Shown piece by piece: positions 27,886 through 39,351 of a stretch of 64,000 nucleotides of DNA. Location: the NCBI RefSeq assembly GCF_002112505.1, contig NZ_NEHW01000003.1, forward strand, positions 186,001 through 250,000, written 5' to 3'. Position numbers and translations under genes: made by a program. The notes beneath the pieces are model-generated. The model searched no databases and was not told where the DNA came from. It saw nothing but the letters and a program-made list of their open reading frames with translations. Numbering within the stretch: position 1 is the stretch's first letter; each line of letters begins with the position of its first letter. The stretch comes from Pseudomonas sp. R28(2017) (GTDB taxonomy: Bacteria; Pseudomonadota; Gammaproteobacteria; Pseudomonadales; Pseudomonadaceae).

Positions 27886-29049
27886 TCAGGCTTTTGCCCG
27901 CTCTTCCAGGATCGCCACGGCTGGCAGCACCTTGCCTTCGACGAACTCGAGGAAGGCACCGCCACCGGTAGAAATGTAGGAGATATCCTTGCTGACGCCA
28001 TATTTGTCGATGGCAGCCAGGGTATCGCCACCACCGGCGATGGAGAACGCAGCGCTGTCAGCGATGGCCTTGGCCAGCACCTTGGTGCCGTTGCCAAACT
28101 GGTCGAACTCGAACACGCCGACCGGGCCGTTCCACAGGATGGTCTTCGACGACTTCAGCAGCTCGGCGAAATTGGAAGCGGTCTGTGGGCCGATATCCAG
28201 GATCATGTCGTCGGCGGCTACGTCGGCGATGGCCTTGACGGTCGCTTCGGCATCCTCGGCGAAGGCCTTGGCAACCACGACATCGACCGGCAGCGGCACG
28301 CTGACCTTGGCGGCGATGGCTTTGGCCGTTTCGACCAGGTCTGGCTCGTACAGCGACTTGCCAACCGGGTGGCCGGCAGCGGCCAGGAAGGTGTTGGCGA
28401 TGCCACCACCGACGATCAGCTGGTCGCAGACGCTGCTCAGGCTGTTCAGCACGTCCAGCTTGGTCGACACCTTGGAGCCGGCGACGATGGCCGCCATCGG
28501 CTTGGCCGGGGCCTTCAGGGCCTTGCCCAGCGCGTCCAGCTCGGCCGCCAGCAGCGGGCCTGCGGCAGCGACCTTGGCGAACTTGGCCACGCCATGGGTG
28601 GAACCTTCGGCGCGGTGAGCGGTACCGAAGGCGTCCATGACGAACACGTCGCACAGGGCGGCGTACTGTTGCGCCAGCTCGTCGGCGTTCTTCTTCTCGC
28701 CTTTGTTGAAGCGCACGTTCTCGAACAGCACCAGGTCACCGGCATTCACCTGAACACCGTCCAGGTAGTCGGCAACCAGCGGCACTTCGCGGCCCAGGGC
28801 CTTGCTCAGGTAGTCGGCAACCGGCTTGAGGCTGTTCTCGGCAGAGAACTCACCTTCGGTCGGGCGACCCAGGTGCGAGCAGACCATTACCGCCGCACCC
28901 TTTTCCAGGGCCAGCTTGATGGTCGGCAGCGCTGCCAGGATACGCGCATCGCTGGCTACCACACCGTCCTTCACAGGTACGTTGAGGTCTTCGCGGATCA
29001 GTACGCGCTTACCTTGCAGGTCGAGGTCGGTCATCTTCAACACGGTCAT
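27886..29049 (-). CDS. pgk: Phosphoglycerate kinase
   Basis: 387 residues, standard for bacterial PGK. N-terminus [20 protein letters not shown] carries the RxDxNVP substrate motif; [12 protein letters not shown] and the [15 protein letters not shown] segment form the triose-phosphate site; the nucleotide-binding part shows [38 protein letters not shown] and [19 protein letters not shown]. It makes ATP and 3-phosphoglycerate from 1,3-bisphosphoglycerate, reversibly. The start at 29049 lies 12 bases past the epd stop, showing tight coupling with epd upstream on the same transcript. Confidence 0.97.
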   Translation of the reverse strand: MTVLKMTDLDLQGKRVLIREDLNVPVKDGVVASDARILAALPTIKLALEKGAAVMVCSHLGRPTEGEFSAENSLKPVADYLSKALGREVPLVADYLDGVQVNAGDLVLFENVRFNKGEKKNADELAQQYAALCDVFVMDAFGTAHRAEGSTHGVAKFAKVAAAGPLLAAELDALGKALKAPAKPMAAIVAGSKVSTKLDVLNSLSSVCDQLIVGGGIANTFLAAAGHPVGKSLYEPDLVETAKAIAAKVSVPLPVDVVVAKAFAEDAEATVKAIADVAADDMILDIGPQTASNFAELLKSSKTILWNGPVGVFEFDQFGNGTKVLAKAIADSAAFSIAGGGDTLAAIDKYGVSKDISYISTGGGAFLEFVEGKVLPAVAILEERAKA

Positions 29050-29061
29050 GAATGCAGTCCT

Positions 29062-30123
29062 TCAGGGCTGTTTGCTGCGGGTTGGGTGGACGACGTGCAG
29101 ATAATGTTCGGCAACGTCGAGCATACGGTTGGCGAACCCCCATTCGTTGTCGAACCACGCCAGCAGGTTCACCAGGCGTGGGCCTGAAACGCGGGTCTGG
29201 CTGGCATCGACGATGGCCGAATGCGGGTCATGGTTGAAATCACAGCTGGCGTGAGGCAGCTCGGTATAGGCCAGCAGGCCTTTGAGCGGGCCGCTCTGCG
29301 CCGCCTCGCGCAGCACCCGGTTGACCTCGGCCGCGCTGGTGTCGCGGGCGGTCTGCAGGGTGATGTCCAGGCACGAGACGTTGACGGTCGGCACGCGTAC
29401 CGCTTTGGCCTGGATTCGCCCGGCAAGTTCCGGAAGCAGGCGCTCGATGCCGCGCGCCAGACCAGTGGACACCGGGATCACCGACTGGAAAGCCGAGCGC
29501 GTGCGGCGCAGGTCTTCGTGGTGATAGGCGTCGATCACCGGCTGGTCGTTCATCGCCGAGTGGATGGTGGTGATCTGCACATATTCGATGCCGAATGCCT
29601 GGTCCAGCACGCGCAGCAGCGGTACGCCGCAGTTGGTGGTGCAGGAGGCGTTGGACACCAGGCGTTCGCTGCCGGTGAGGCAACTCTGGTTGATGCCATA
29701 GACCACAGTGGCATCGACATCGGCCTCGCTGGCCATGGGCTGAGAGAACAGCACGCGCGGCGCGCCGGCATCGAGGAAACGCTGGCCATCGGCGCGGGTG
29801 TGGTAGACGCCGGAGCACTCCAGCACCAGGTCGATGCCCAGGGCGGCCCAGTCGATGCCTTCAGGGGTGGCACTGCGCATGACTTTCACGCAGTCGCCAT
29901 TGATGTGCAGACAATCGCCGTCGACCTTCACCTCGCCGGGGAACCGCCCGTGGGTGGAGTCGAAGCGAGTCAGGTATTCGATGCTGGCCTGATCGGCCAG
30001 GTCGTTCAGCGCAACGATCTCGAAACCGGCCTTTGCCCCCCGCTCGAACAGTGCGCGCAGGACACAGCGGCCGATGCGGCCGTAACCGTTGAGTGCAACT
30101 TTGTAGGGACGCGGGTGGGGCAT
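29062..30123 (-). CDS. epd: D-erythrose-4-phosphate dehydrogenase
   Basis: 353 residues from MPHPRPYKVALNGYGRIGRC; another in-frame ATG at 30153 would add ten residues and cannot be excluded. The GAPDH-type NAD fold GYGRIGR and the catalytic motif SNASCTTNCGVPLLRV place it in the GAPDH superfamily, and position in a tkt-epd-pgk-fba order marks it as Epd rather than GapA. It oxidises erythrose-4-phosphate to 4-phosphoerythronate for pyridoxal phosphate synthesis. It lies 12 bases before pgk. Upstream, toward tktA, a REP pair separates the two genes, so epd may have its own start site. Confidence 0.9.
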   Translation of the reverse strand: MPHPRPYKVALNGYGRIGRCVLRALFERGAKAGFEIVALNDLADQASIEYLTRFDSTHGRFPGEVKVDGDCLHINGDCVKVMRSATPEGIDWAALGIDLVLECSGVYHTRADGQRFLDAGAPRVLFSQPMASEADVDATVVYGINQSCLTGSERLVSNASCTTNCGVPLLRVLDQAFGIEYVQITTIHSAMNDQPVIDAYHHEDLRRTRSAFQSVIPVSTGLARGIERLLPELAGRIQAKAVRVPTVNVSCLDITLQTARDTSAAEVNRVLREAAQSGPLKGLLAYTELPHASCDFNHDPHSAIVDASQTRVSGPRLVNLLAWFDNEWGFANRMLDVAEHYLHVVHPTRSKQP

Positions 30124-30172
30124 TCGGGGCTCACGAGACAGTTTTATTGTCATCAGCCTGCGGCATGTGGCG

Positions 30173-30254
30173 TGGCCCTATTCGCGGGCAAGCCCGCTCC
30201 CACAGAGGTTGCATGTGACCCTGTGGGAGCGGGCTTGCCCGCGAATCAGGGGCG
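30173..30254. repeat. REP pair
   Basis: ATTCGCGGGCAAGCCCGCTC then CCACAG, and inverted CTGTGGGAGCGGGCTTGCCC then GCGAAT, with about 15 bases between. It lies between tktA and epd within a run of same-strand genes and could lower read-through or stabilise tktA mRNA. Confidence 0.94.
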
Positions 30255-30276
30255 ACATCGCCCGCAGATCTTTACA

Positions 30277-32274
30277 TCAGTCTTCCAGCAGCTCTTCGGC
30301 GGTGCCCAGGATGTTTTCCAGGGTGAAGCCGAATTCCTCGAACAGTGCAGCGGCCGGCGCCGATTCACCGTAGGTGGTCATGCCGATGATACGACCTTCC
30401 AGGCCGACGTACTTGTACCAGAAGTCAGCGTGGGCGGCTTCGATGGCGATGCGCGCAGCGACTTCGACCGGCAGTACGGACTGCTTGTAGGCGGCGTCCT
30501 GGGCATCGAACACGCTGGTGCAAGGCATGGAGACCACGCGCACCTTGCGGCCCTGTTCGGTCAGCTTGGCTTGCGCCTGAACGGCCAGGCCCACTTCGGA
30601 ACCGGTGGCGATCAGGATCAGCTCAGGCTCGCCCGCGCAATCCTTGAGTACGTAGCCACCGCGGCTGATGTCGGCGATCTGCTGGGCGTCGCGCTCCTGG
30701 TGCTGCAGGTTCTGACGCGAGAAGATCAGCGCCGACGGGCCGTCCTTGCGCTCCAGGGCGTTTTTCCAGGACACGGCCGATTCGACCGCGTCGGCGGGGC
30801 GCCAGGTGTCCAGGTTCGGCGTGCTGCGCAGGCTGGTCAGCTGCTCGATCGGCTGGTGAGTCGGGCCGTCTTCGCCCAGGCCGATGGAGTCGTGGGTGTA
30901 GACGTGGATCACACGCTGCTTCATCAGCGCCGACATGCGCACGGCGTTGCGGGCGTATTCCATGAACATCAGGAAGGTCGCGCCGTAAGGTACCAGGCCA
31001 CCGTGCAGGGCGACGCCGTTCATGATCGCGGTCATGCCGAACTCACGCACGCCGTAGAACACGTAGTTGCCGCTGGCATCGTTGGCTTCGACGCCCTTGC
31101 AACCTTTCCACAAGGTCAGGTTGGAGCCGGCCAGGTCAGCCGAACCGCCGAGGAACTCGGGCAGCATCGGGCCGAAGGCGTTCAGCGCGTTCTGGCTGGC
31201 CTTGCGGCTGGCGATGGTTTCGCCTTTGGCGGCCACTTCGTTGATGTAGGCCTGGGCCTTCTCGCTGAAATCGGCCGGCAGCTCGCCGCTGTCACGGCGC
31301 TTGAACTCGGCAGCCAGCTCCGGGTAGGCCTTGGCGTATGCATCGAAACGCTGGTTCCAGTCGGCTTCGGCCTTGGCGCCGGCAGCCTTGGCATCCCACT
31401 CGGCGTAGATGTCGGCAGGGATTTCGAACGGACCGTGGTTCCAGTTCAGTTCCTTGCGGGCCAGGGCGATTTCGTCGTTGCCCAGCGGTGCGCCGTGGCA
31501 GTCTTCCTTGCCCTGCTTGTTCGGCGAGCCGAAACCGATGATGGTCTTGCAGCAGATCAGGGTCGGACGGTCGCTCTTGCGCGCGGTGTCGATGGCCATC
31601 TTGATTTCGTCGGCATCGTGGCCGTTGACGTTGCGGATGACCTGCCAGTTGTAGGCTTCGAAACGTGCCGGGGTGTTGTCGGTGAACCAGCCGTGCACTT
31701 CGCCGTCGATGGAGATGCCGTTGTCGTCGTAGAAGGCGACCAGCTTGTTCAGGCCCAGAGTGCCAGCCAGCGAGGCGACTTCGTGGGAGATGCCTTCCAT
31801 CATGCAGCCGTCGCCGAGGAACACGTAGGTGTTGTGGTCGACGATGTTGTGGCCTTCACGGTTGAACTGGGCGGCCAGCACTTTCTCGGCCAGGGCAAAG
31901 CCCACGGCGTTGGCGATGCCTTGGCCGAGCGGGCCGGTGGTGGTCTCGACGCCAGGGGTGTAGCCGTACTCCGGGTGGCCCGGGGTGCGGCTGTGCAGCT
32001 GGCGGAAGCCTTTGATGTCATCGATGGTGACGTCGTAGCCAGTCAGGTGCAGCAGCGAATAGATGAGCATCGAGCCGTGGCCGTTGGACAGCACGAAGCG
32101 GTCGCGGTCGGCGAAGCTTGGGTTGCTCGGGTTGTGCTTCATATAGTCGCGCCAAAGCACTTCGGCGATATCCGCCATGCCCATTGGGGCACCTGGGTGG
32201 CCGCTGTTGGCCTTTTGCACGGCATCCATGCTGAGGGCACGAATGGCGTTGGCACGTTCACGACGGCTGGGCAT
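30277..32274 (-). CDS. tktA: Transketolase
   Basis: 665 residues, the usual length. The start [20 protein letters not shown] has AGGAG 7 bases upstream. Thiamine diphosphate motif [20 protein letters not shown], the N-terminal [20 protein letters not shown], the His-rich site region [20 protein letters not shown], and the central pyrimidine domain [20 protein letters not shown] and [20 protein letters not shown] are all present. It exchanges two-carbon units between sugar phosphates in the non-oxidative pentose phosphate pathway, supplying erythrose-4-phosphate used by the neighbouring Epd. Divergent from the metK regulator gene across 228 bases. Confidence 0.97.
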   Translation of the reverse strand: MPSRRERANAIRALSMDAVQKANSGHPGAPMGMADIAEVLWRDYMKHNPSNPSFADRDRFVLSNGHGSMLIYSLLHLTGYDVTIDDIKGFRQLHSRTPGHPEYGYTPGVETTTGPLGQGIANAVGFALAEKVLAAQFNREGHNIVDHNTYVFLGDGCMMEGISHEVASLAGTLGLNKLVAFYDDNGISIDGEVHGWFTDNTPARFEAYNWQVIRNVNGHDADEIKMAIDTARKSDRPTLICCKTIIGFGSPNKQGKEDCHGAPLGNDEIALARKELNWNHGPFEIPADIYAEWDAKAAGAKAEADWNQRFDAYAKAYPELAAEFKRRDSGELPADFSEKAQAYINEVAAKGETIASRKASQNALNAFGPMLPEFLGGSADLAGSNLTLWKGCKGVEANDASGNYVFYGVREFGMTAIMNGVALHGGLVPYGATFLMFMEYARNAVRMSALMKQRVIHVYTHDSIGLGEDGPTHQPIEQLTSLRSTPNLDTWRPADAVESAVSWKNALERKDGPSALIFSRQNLQHQERDAQQIADISRGGYVLKDCAGEPELILIATGSEVGLAVQAQAKLTEQGRKVRVVSMPCTSVFDAQDAAYKQSVLPVEVAARIAIEAAHADFWYKYVGLEGRIIGMTTYGESAPAAALFEEFGFTLENILGTAEELLED

Positions 32275-32438
32275 CGCTTATCTCCTGGGGCTTGAAAGAG
32301 GTGGTGTTACTAAAAAAGGCGGCCATTTTCGCCCACTGCGGGGGCCGGGGGCAATGACGGATGGTCGCAGTTGGGGGATTTTCCTGTGATTGGCCGCCAT
32401 TACGGCGAAAAAACCGCCAGGGCCACCCGCCCATCAGT

Positions 32439-32462
32439 CAATATCAAAACTTTTTGATATTG
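32439..32462. promoter_or_regulatory. 24-base near-perfect palindrome, probable operator of the metK operon
   Basis: CAATATCAAAAC joined to TTTTTGATATTG: 11 of 12 positions pair with dyad symmetry. It sits directly upstream of a good promoter (32466-32494) and 40 bases before the ArsR-type regulator gene. ArsR-family dimers bind such dyads, so autoregulation and control of metK are likely. The same gap also faces the divergent tktA. Confidence 0.7.
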
Positions 32463-32465
32463 GCC

Positions 32466-32494
32466 TTGCGAGGGCAGCCTTGCCTGTCTAGACT
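32466..32494 (+). promoter_or_regulatory. Sigma-70-like promoter of the regulator-metK unit
   Basis: TTGCGA, 17-base spacer, TAGACT; the -35 box starts four bases after the palindrome, and the ATG follows eight bases after the -10 box. With an A+1 near 32501 the leader would be nearly absent, so a start codon close to or at the 5' end is possible. Confidence 0.5.
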
Positions 32495-32502
32495 GCCGCC
32501 CC

Positions 32503-33495
32503 ATGAACCTCCGAGCGCAACCGATCCCTCAGCAAAGCGACACACTGGCCGCCCTGTGCAAGGCCAGTGGCGACGAGCTGCGCCTGAACGTGTTGCGCGC
32601 CTTGGCCAGTGATTCGTTCGGCGTGCTGGAGCTGGCGCAGATATTCGACGTCGGCCAGTCGGGCATGAGCCACCATCTCAAGGTTCTGGCCCAGGCCGAG
32701 CTGGTGGCCACCCGGCGCGAAGGCAATGCGATCTTCTACCGCCGCGCCCTGCCCGACAGCCAGCGCTTCGGCGGGCGCCTGCACATGGCCCTGCTCGATG
32801 AGGTCGACGGCCTGACCTTGCCGGAAGATGTCCAGGCCCGCATCGCCCAGGTGCAGCAACGCCGCGCCGCCACCAGCCAGGACTTCTTCCTGCGCGTGGA
32901 AGAAAAATTCCGCGCCCAGCAAGACCTGATCGCCGGCTTGCCGCAATACCGCGAGAGCCTGCTGGCGCTGCTCGACAAACTGAACTTCGCGCCGGCCGCC
33001 AGCGCACTGGAGGTCGGCCCCGGCGATGGCGGCTTCCTGCCAGACCTGGCACGGCGCTTCGCCCAGGTCACGGCCCTGGACAACAGCCCGACCATGCTCG
33101 AGCTGGCCCGCCAGGTCTGCGAACGCGAACGCTTGAGTAATGTAAACCTGCAGTTGGCCGATGCACTGGGTGCAACGGATGTGGAAGCCGACTGCGTTGT
33201 GCTGAACATGGTGCTGCACCATTTCAGCGACCCGGCCCTGGCCCTGCGCCAGCTGGCCAAACGGGTGAAGGCAGGCGGCAGCCTGCTGGTCACCGAACTG
33301 TGCAGCCATGACCAGGGTTGGGCGCGGGACGCCTGCGGCGACCTCTGGCTCGGCTTCGAGCAGGACGACCTGGCCCGTTGGGCCGCAGCAGCCGGGCTGG
33401 CCCCCGGGGACAGCCTCTATGTGGGCTTGCGTAACGGTTTCCAGATCCAGGTCCGCCATTTTCAGCGGACGGCTGGCGACACTCACCATCGGTAA
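32503..33495 (+). CDS. ArsR-family regulator fused to a SAM-dependent methyltransferase domain (SahR-like)
   Basis: 330 residues. Residues 8-85 are a winged helix of ArsR type (LCKASGDELRLNVLRALASD, FGVLELAQIFDVGQSGMSHH, LKVLAQAELVATRREGNAIF). Residues about 145-315 form a Rossmann methyltransferase domain with motif I ALEVGPGDGGFLPDLARRF, VTALDNSPTMLELARQV, and ADCVVLNMVLHHFSDP. There is no sign of an enzyme-specific substrate site, so the domain more likely senses SAM or SAH. This architecture and the position 19 bases before metK match the SahR group, which responds to S-adenosylhomocysteine and controls the methyl cycle. That role is inferred. A palindrome lies upstream. Confidence 0.82.
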   Translation: MNLRAQPIPQQSDTLAALCKASGDELRLNVLRALASDSFGVLELAQIFDVGQSGMSHHLKVLAQAELVATRREGNAIFYRRALPDSQRFGGRLHMALLDEVDGLTLPEDVQARIAQVQQRRAATSQDFFLRVEEKFRAQQDLIAGLPQYRESLLALLDKLNFAPAASALEVGPGDGGFLPDLARRFAQVTALDNSPTMLELARQVCERERLSNVNLQLADALGATDVEADCVVLNMVLHHFSDPALALRQLAKRVKAGGSLLVTELCSHDQGWARDACGDLWLGFEQDDLARWAAAAGLAPGDSLYVGLRNGFQIQVRHFQRTAGDTHHR

Positions 33496-33514
33496 ATTTT
33501 AGGAACCCGTCGAG

Positions 33515-34705
33515 ATGAGCGAATACTCCCTTTTCACCTCCGAGTCCGTGTCCGAAGGGCATCCGGACAAGATCGCCGACCAGATTTCGGACGCGGTCCT
33601 TGATGCCATCATCACCCAGGACAAATACGCCCGCGTTGCGTGCGAAACCCTGGTCAAGACCGGTGTCGCCATCATCGCCGGCGAAGTCACCACCTCCGCC
33701 TGGGTCGACCTGGAAGAGCTGGTGCGCAAGGTCATCATCGACATCGGCTACAACAGCTCCGACGTCGGCTTCGACGGCGCCACCTGCGCCGTGATGAACA
33801 TCATCGGCAAACAGTCGGTGGACATCGCCCAAGGCGTCGACCGCTCCAAGCCGGAAGACCAGGGCGCAGGTGACCAGGGCCTGATGTTCGGCTACGCCAG
33901 CAACGAAACCGACGTACTGATGCCAGCGCCGATCTGCTTCTCGCACCGTCTGGTCGAGCGCCAGGCCGAAGCGCGCAAGTCCGGCCTGCTGCCGTGGCTG
34001 CGCCCGGACGCCAAGTCGCAGGTCACCTGCCGCTATGAAAACGGCAAGGTAGTCGGTATCGACGCGGTGGTTCTGTCGACCCAGCACAACCCTGAAGTGT
34101 CCCAGAAAGACCTGCAGGAAGCCGTGATGGAGCTGATCGTCAAGCACACCCTGCCGGCCGAACTGCTGCACAAAGGCACTCAGTACCACATCAACCCGAC
34201 CGGCAACTTCATCATCGGTGGCCCGGTGGGCGACTGCGGCCTGACCGGTCGCAAGATCATCGTCGACTCGTACGGCGGCATGGCCCGTCACGGTGGTGGC
34301 GCGTTCTCCGGCAAAGACCCATCCAAGGTCGACCGCTCCGCCGCCTACGCCGGCCGCTACGTGGCCAAGAACATCGTTGCCGCCGGCCTGGCCGAGCGTT
34401 GCGAGATCCAGGTGTCCTACGCCATCGGCGTGGCCCAGCCGACCTCCATCTCGATCAACACCTTCGGCACCGGCAAGGTCTCCGACGACAAGATCATCCA
34501 GCTGGTGCGCGAGTGCTTCGACCTGCGTCCGTACGCCATCACCAAGATGCTCGACCTGCTGCACCCGATGTACCAGGAAACCGCTGCCTACGGTCACTTC
34601 GGCCGCGAACCGCAGCAGAAGACTGTCGGCGACGACACCTTCACCACCTTCACCTGGGAACGCACCGACCGCGCCCAGTCGCTGCGTGACGCTGCCGGCC
34701 TGTAA
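33515..34705 (+). CDS. metK: S-adenosylmethionine synthetase
   Basis: 396 residues. [20 protein letters not shown] starts with the ATP-binding [18 protein letters not shown]; then [20 protein letters not shown], the [21 protein letters not shown]-loop-like methionine-site motif, and [20 protein letters not shown]. Length matches enterobacterial MetK (about 384) plus a few residues. It joins methionine and ATP to make SAM. The gene follows the ArsR-methyltransferase regulator after 19 bases with AGGAACCCGTCG as its ribosome site, so both are in one operon. A strong terminator closes the unit. AhcY and MetF, the next steps of the cycle, are encoded 8-9 kb further on. Confidence 0.98.
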   Translation: MSEYSLFTSESVSEGHPDKIADQISDAVLDAIITQDKYARVACETLVKTGVAIIAGEVTTSAWVDLEELVRKVIIDIGYNSSDVGFDGATCAVMNIIGKQSVDIAQGVDRSKPEDQGAGDQGLMFGYASNETDVLMPAPICFSHRLVERQAEARKSGLLPWLRPDAKSQVTCRYENGKVVGIDAVVLSTQHNPEVSQKDLQEAVMELIVKHTLPAELLHKGTQYHINPTGNFIIGGPVGDCGLTGRKIIVDSYGGMARHGGGAFSGKDPSKVDRSAAYAGRYVAKNIVAAGLAERCEIQVSYAIGVAQPTSISINTFGTGKVSDDKIIQLVRECFDLRPYAITKMLDLLHPMYQETAAYGHFGREPQQKTVGDDTFTTFTWERTDRAQSLRDAAGL

Positions 34706-36550
<1,845 letters not shown>

Positions 36551-36681
36551 GATTTAACAAAATCAGCTGTAGGCAAACGCCGAGATTGTTCCAGAAATAT
36601 CCAACAAGGGTTCCTAAATCGTCAAAAGCAAGGCAGGATTTGCCCCATCTTTTGCTGCCCCGCCCCCTCAAGGAGGCTTTG

Positions 36682-37074
36682 ATGAAATTGATTTCCACCC
36701 TGGCACTGCTGACCACGCTGGGTCTCGCGGCTGGCGTTGCCCACGCTGCCCAGCCCGATGAAGGCCTGACCGGTTGCGCCGCCAAGCGCAGCGCCATCGA
36801 GAACCAGCTGAAAATCGCCCGCGACCATGGCAACAGCGATCAGGTGGCAGGGCTCGAGGAAGCACTGCGCGGCGTTGACAATTGCACCGACGCCGGCCTG
36901 CGCAAAGAGCGCGAGCAGAAAGTGCTCGATGCGCGTCACGAGGTGGCGCAACGCGAGAAAGACCTGAAGAAAGCCGAGAAAAAAGGCGACGCGGAGAAGA
37001 TCATCAAGCGCAAGGACAAGCTTGCCGAGTCTCGTAAAGAGCTGCAGGAAGCCGTGGACGACCTGGACCGCTGA
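36682..37074 (+). CDS. DUF1090-family periplasmic protein
   Basis: 130 residues from an ATG with AAGGAGG just upstream. A signal peptide MKLISTLALLTTLGLAAGVA ending HAA-Q is clear. The mature part is a charged helical hairpin: GLTGCAAKRSAIENQLKIAR, DNCTDAGLRKEREQKVLDAR, then KDLKKAEKKGDAEKIIKRKD, LAESRKELQEAVDDLDR. The two cysteines in TGCAAK and DNCTD can form a disulfide. This is the DUF1090/YqjC pattern; function unknown, with suggested links to envelope stress. The long basic-acidic alternation predicts a coiled coil. It is not in an operon with its neighbours: convergent with the cytochrome c' gene. Confidence 0.88.
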   Translation: MKLISTLALLTTLGLAAGVAHAAQPDEGLTGCAAKRSAIENQLKIARDHGNSDQVAGLEEALRGVDNCTDAGLRKEREQKVLDARHEVAQREKDLKKAEKKGDAEKIIKRKDKLAESRKELQEAVDDLDR

Positions 37075-37080
37075 TCTTGC

Positions 37081-37108
37081 CTGATCGCCTGTGAAGGCAG
37101 GCGATCAG
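37081..37108. terminator. Hairpin between convergent genes
   Basis: CTGATCGCCTG, loop TGAAGG, CAGGCGATCAG: an 11-base perfect stem lying just after the DUF1090 stop and overlapping the stop of the convergent cytochrome gene. No T-run, so it may serve as a two-way barrier rather than a classical terminator. Confidence 0.45.
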
Positions 37109-37551
37109 TGATTGCGGAATTCGGTATGGCACGCCTTGCAAGCCGCCTCGACCTTGTCCATCGGTGCCTTCAACTGCGCCGCGTCCAACGGCTGGGCCCG
37201 CGTCACGCCGACCAACTCCCCGGTCACGCCTTCCAGTTGCCGGGCAAGGTCATGGAAACGCGCCTGACGCTCCCACACGTCCGCTCGCGCGCTACTGTCG
37301 CCCTCATCGCGCACCTGGGGAAAATGCTGCCACGGTGCGTGGGCCAGGCCATCGAGCTTCAATGCCCCTGCGGCGAACTTCACCCCGTCGAAAGGCAACC
37401 GGCCGCGCAACATGCCGCCCATGTCTTCGCTGGTCTTGAGCATGTCCTTGAAAATGGCCTTGCGCTTGCCCAGCGGCGAGTTGGGGTCGACCCGGTCACA
37501 GGCCGTCAGGGCAAGGGCAGCAAGCAGTACTACGGTCAATCGCTTGAACAT
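37105..37551 (-). CDS. Cytochrome c'-type lipoprotein
   Basis: 148 residues from ATG at 37551 (a GTG three codons earlier is possible). The N-terminus MFKRLTVVLLAALALTACDR has a lipobox LTAC. The rest is a four-helix bundle with ANSPLGKRKAIFKDML-like helices (RVDPNSPLGKRKAIFKDMLK) and the c-type haem motif CKACH at the C-terminus (EAACKACHTEFRNH), the defining placement for cytochrome c'. Family members bind gaseous ligands such as NO or shuttle electrons. The expected location is the outer periplasmic face of a membrane via the lipid anchor. Stand-alone gene. Confidence 0.85.
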   Translation of the reverse strand: MFKRLTVVLLAALALTACDRVDPNSPLGKRKAIFKDMLKTSEDMGGMLRGRLPFDGVKFAAGALKLDGLAHAPWQHFPQVRDEGDSSARADVWERQARFHDLARQLEGVTGELVGVTRAQPLDAAQLKAPMDKVEAACKACHTEFRNH

Positions 37552-37670
37552 CACGGTCACTTCAGCCTACGCAAAGGGGCGGCCAGTATCGCCGCCTGTC
37601 AGGCAAAGACCAATAGCCACATAAAACACAAGGGCGAATCTTCATGTTCGCCCGCCACAGGTACCCACTG

Positions 37671-38822
37671 ATGAAATCTGCCCTGCGCCATCTGGCCTGG
37701 ACACTCCCGGCACTCGCCCTGCTGGTCGGCTGCAACGGCGGCGAAACTGCCAAGCCCGAACCCCACGCCATCGCCACCTATGCCCCGGCCACCTGGAAAG
37801 ACCTGCCTGCGGTCAGCGATGAAGACTTGCTGGCCGGCTTCTATGCCTGGCGCAGCGGCTGCGAAAAGCTCAAACGCGACCCGGTGTGGGCCGCCACCTG
37901 CGAGGCCGCCGGCAGCGACACGGCGAGCGCCACCCAGGTGCGCACCTTCCTTGAGCAGAACCTGCAGGTGTATGGCCTGCGCTCCGCCGACAACAACGCC
38001 AACGGCCTGATCACCGGCTACTACGAACCGGTCTACCCTGGCAGCCTGAAACGCACCGAAGCAGCGCACGTGGCGGTGTATGGCGTACCCGACGACATGA
38101 TCGTGGTCGACCTGGCCAGCGTATACCCCGAACTCAAGGGCAAGCGCCTGCGTGGCCGCCTGGACGGGCGCGTGCTCAAACCCTATGACACCGCCGAGGT
38201 GATCAGCCGCGATGGGGTCAAGGCGCCCGTACTGGCCTGGCTTACCGATCCGATGGACCTGCAGTTCCTGCAGATCCAGGGCTCAGGCCGGGTCCAGCTG
38301 GAAGATGGCCGCCAGCTGCGGCTGGGCTATGCCGACCAGAACGGCCACCCCTACCGGCCAATCGGCCGCTGGCTGGTGGAGCAAGGCCAGTTGAAGAAAG
38401 AAGACGTGACCATGGGCAGCATCCACGCCTGGGCCATGGCCAACCCGCAGCGCGTGCCGGAGCTGCTGGCCAGCAACCCCAGCTACGTGTTCTTCAGTGC
38501 CCGCCCGGACAGCAACGAGGGGCCGCGCGGTTCGCTGAACGTACCGCTGACAGCGGGCTACAGCGTGGCCATCGACCGCAAGGTGATCCCGCTGGGCAGC
38601 TTGCTGTGGCTGTCGACCACGCGCCCCGACGGCACGCCGGTGGTACGCCCGGTGGGCGCTCAGGATACCGGCGGGGCAATCGCTGGCGAAGTGCGTGCGG
38701 ACCTGTTCTGGGGGACCGGGCCGCAAGCCGGCGAGCTGGCGGGCAACATGAAGCAGCAGGGGCAGATCTGGATGCTCTGGCCCAAGGGCAAGCCACTGCC
38801 GGAGGTGCCTAAAGTGCTTTGA
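37671..38822 (+). CDS. mltA: Membrane-bound lytic murein transglycosylase A
   Basis: 383 residues from MKSALRHLAWTLPALALLVG, an ATG that gives a normal-length lipoprotein signal with lipobox LVGC; an ATG 9 codons earlier (37644), with AAGGG upstream, is an alternative. MltA features: SGCEKLKRDPVWAATCEAAG, LITGYYEPVYPGSLKRT, FLQIQGSGRVQLEDG, and the C-terminal double-psi barrel VPLTAGYSVAIDRKVIPLGS with the catalytic-Asp region GAQDTGGAIAGEVRADLFWG. It cuts peptidoglycan glycan strands forming 1,6-anhydroMurNAc ends, from the outer membrane. Single gene followed by a REP pair. Confidence 0.92.
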   Translation: MKSALRHLAWTLPALALLVGCNGGETAKPEPHAIATYAPATWKDLPAVSDEDLLAGFYAWRSGCEKLKRDPVWAATCEAAGSDTASATQVRTFLEQNLQVYGLRSADNNANGLITGYYEPVYPGSLKRTEAAHVAVYGVPDDMIVVDLASVYPELKGKRLRGRLDGRVLKPYDTAEVISRDGVKAPVLAWLTDPMDLQFLQIQGSGRVQLEDGRQLRLGYADQNGHPYRPIGRWLVEQGQLKKEDVTMGSIHAWAMANPQRVPELLASNPSYVFFSARPDSNEGPRGSLNVPLTAGYSVAIDRKVIPLGSLLWLSTTRPDGTPVVRPVGAQDTGGAIAGEVRADLFWGTGPQAGELAGNMKQQGQIWMLWPKGKPLPEVPKVL

Positions 38823-38832
38823 TCGGCGGTGG

Positions 38833-38930
38833 ATTCTTCGCGGGCAAGCCCGCTCCCACAGGCGCTGCACAGATCTCAAGACCTGTGGGAGCGGGTTTAT
38901 CGAGGCGTCGAACCGCCGCGAAGCAGGCGG
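38833..38930. repeat. REP pair with one interrupted copy
   Basis: The left copy TTCGCGGGCAAGCCCGCTCC then CACAGG is normal. The right one starts CCTGTGGGAGCGGG, but its core is replaced by TTTATCGAGGCGTCGAACCG before CCGCGAAGCAGGCGG, so the palindrome loop is enlarged and the core is lost. Confidence 0.8.
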
Positions 38931-38937
38931 TGCGGTT

Positions 38938-39324
38938 TCAGACCGAAACCACGAAGAACGAAATGATGATCGCCAACCCGGCAAACCACACCAGCGACCG
39001 CAGCGCTGCCCAGTCCGCCAGGTAGCAAATGATATATAGCAGGCGGCTGGTGATATACATCACCCCCAGCACATCCTGGGTCACCTGCTCGGCATTGCCG
39101 ACGATATCCGCCACCAGTACCGCTGCGGCAAACGCCGGGAACGCCTCGTAGCCGTTCTGCTGCGCCGCATGGGCACGCCTTGGCAGGCCCGACAACGTAT
39201 CGAGGAAGGCACGCGGATCATGATTGTCCTTCAGGCCGAAGCGGCCACTGCTGACCTTGGCGATCAAGGCACAAAGCGGGTTCAACAGCAGCGCGATCAG
39301 GATGCACCACAGGGCAACGGTCAT
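38938..39324 (-). CDS. MAPEG-family membrane protein
   Basis: 128 residues from MTVALWCILIALLLNPLCAL; GGAG lies 8 bases before this ATG and only two before the ATG two codons upstream. Four hydrophobic segments are visible, with the cytoplasmic segment SGLPRRAHAAQQNGYEAFPA containing the Arg-Ala-x-x-Ala-x-x-Asn-x-x-Glu pattern shared by MAPEG proteins (membrane-associated proteins in eicosanoid and glutathione metabolism; DUF/YecN-like in bacteria). The bacterial members have no firm role; a glutathione-linked activity is possible. It is followed on the same strand by nothing; the EamA gene lies upstream 27 bases away and may share a transcript. Confidence 0.85.
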   Translation of the reverse strand: MTVALWCILIALLLNPLCALIAKVSSGRFGLKDNHDPRAFLDTLSGLPRRAHAAQQNGYEAFPAFAAAVLVADIVGNAEQVTQDVLGVMYITSRLLYIICYLADWAALRSLVWFAGLAIIISFFVVSV

Positions 39325-39351
39325 GCTCATGACTCCTCGTTCGAAAATGGG

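Noticed and set aside
29221..32295. 1024-codon plus-strand frame opposite epd and tktA
   Set aside because: Antisense shadow crossing a REP pair, with no coherent protein pattern.
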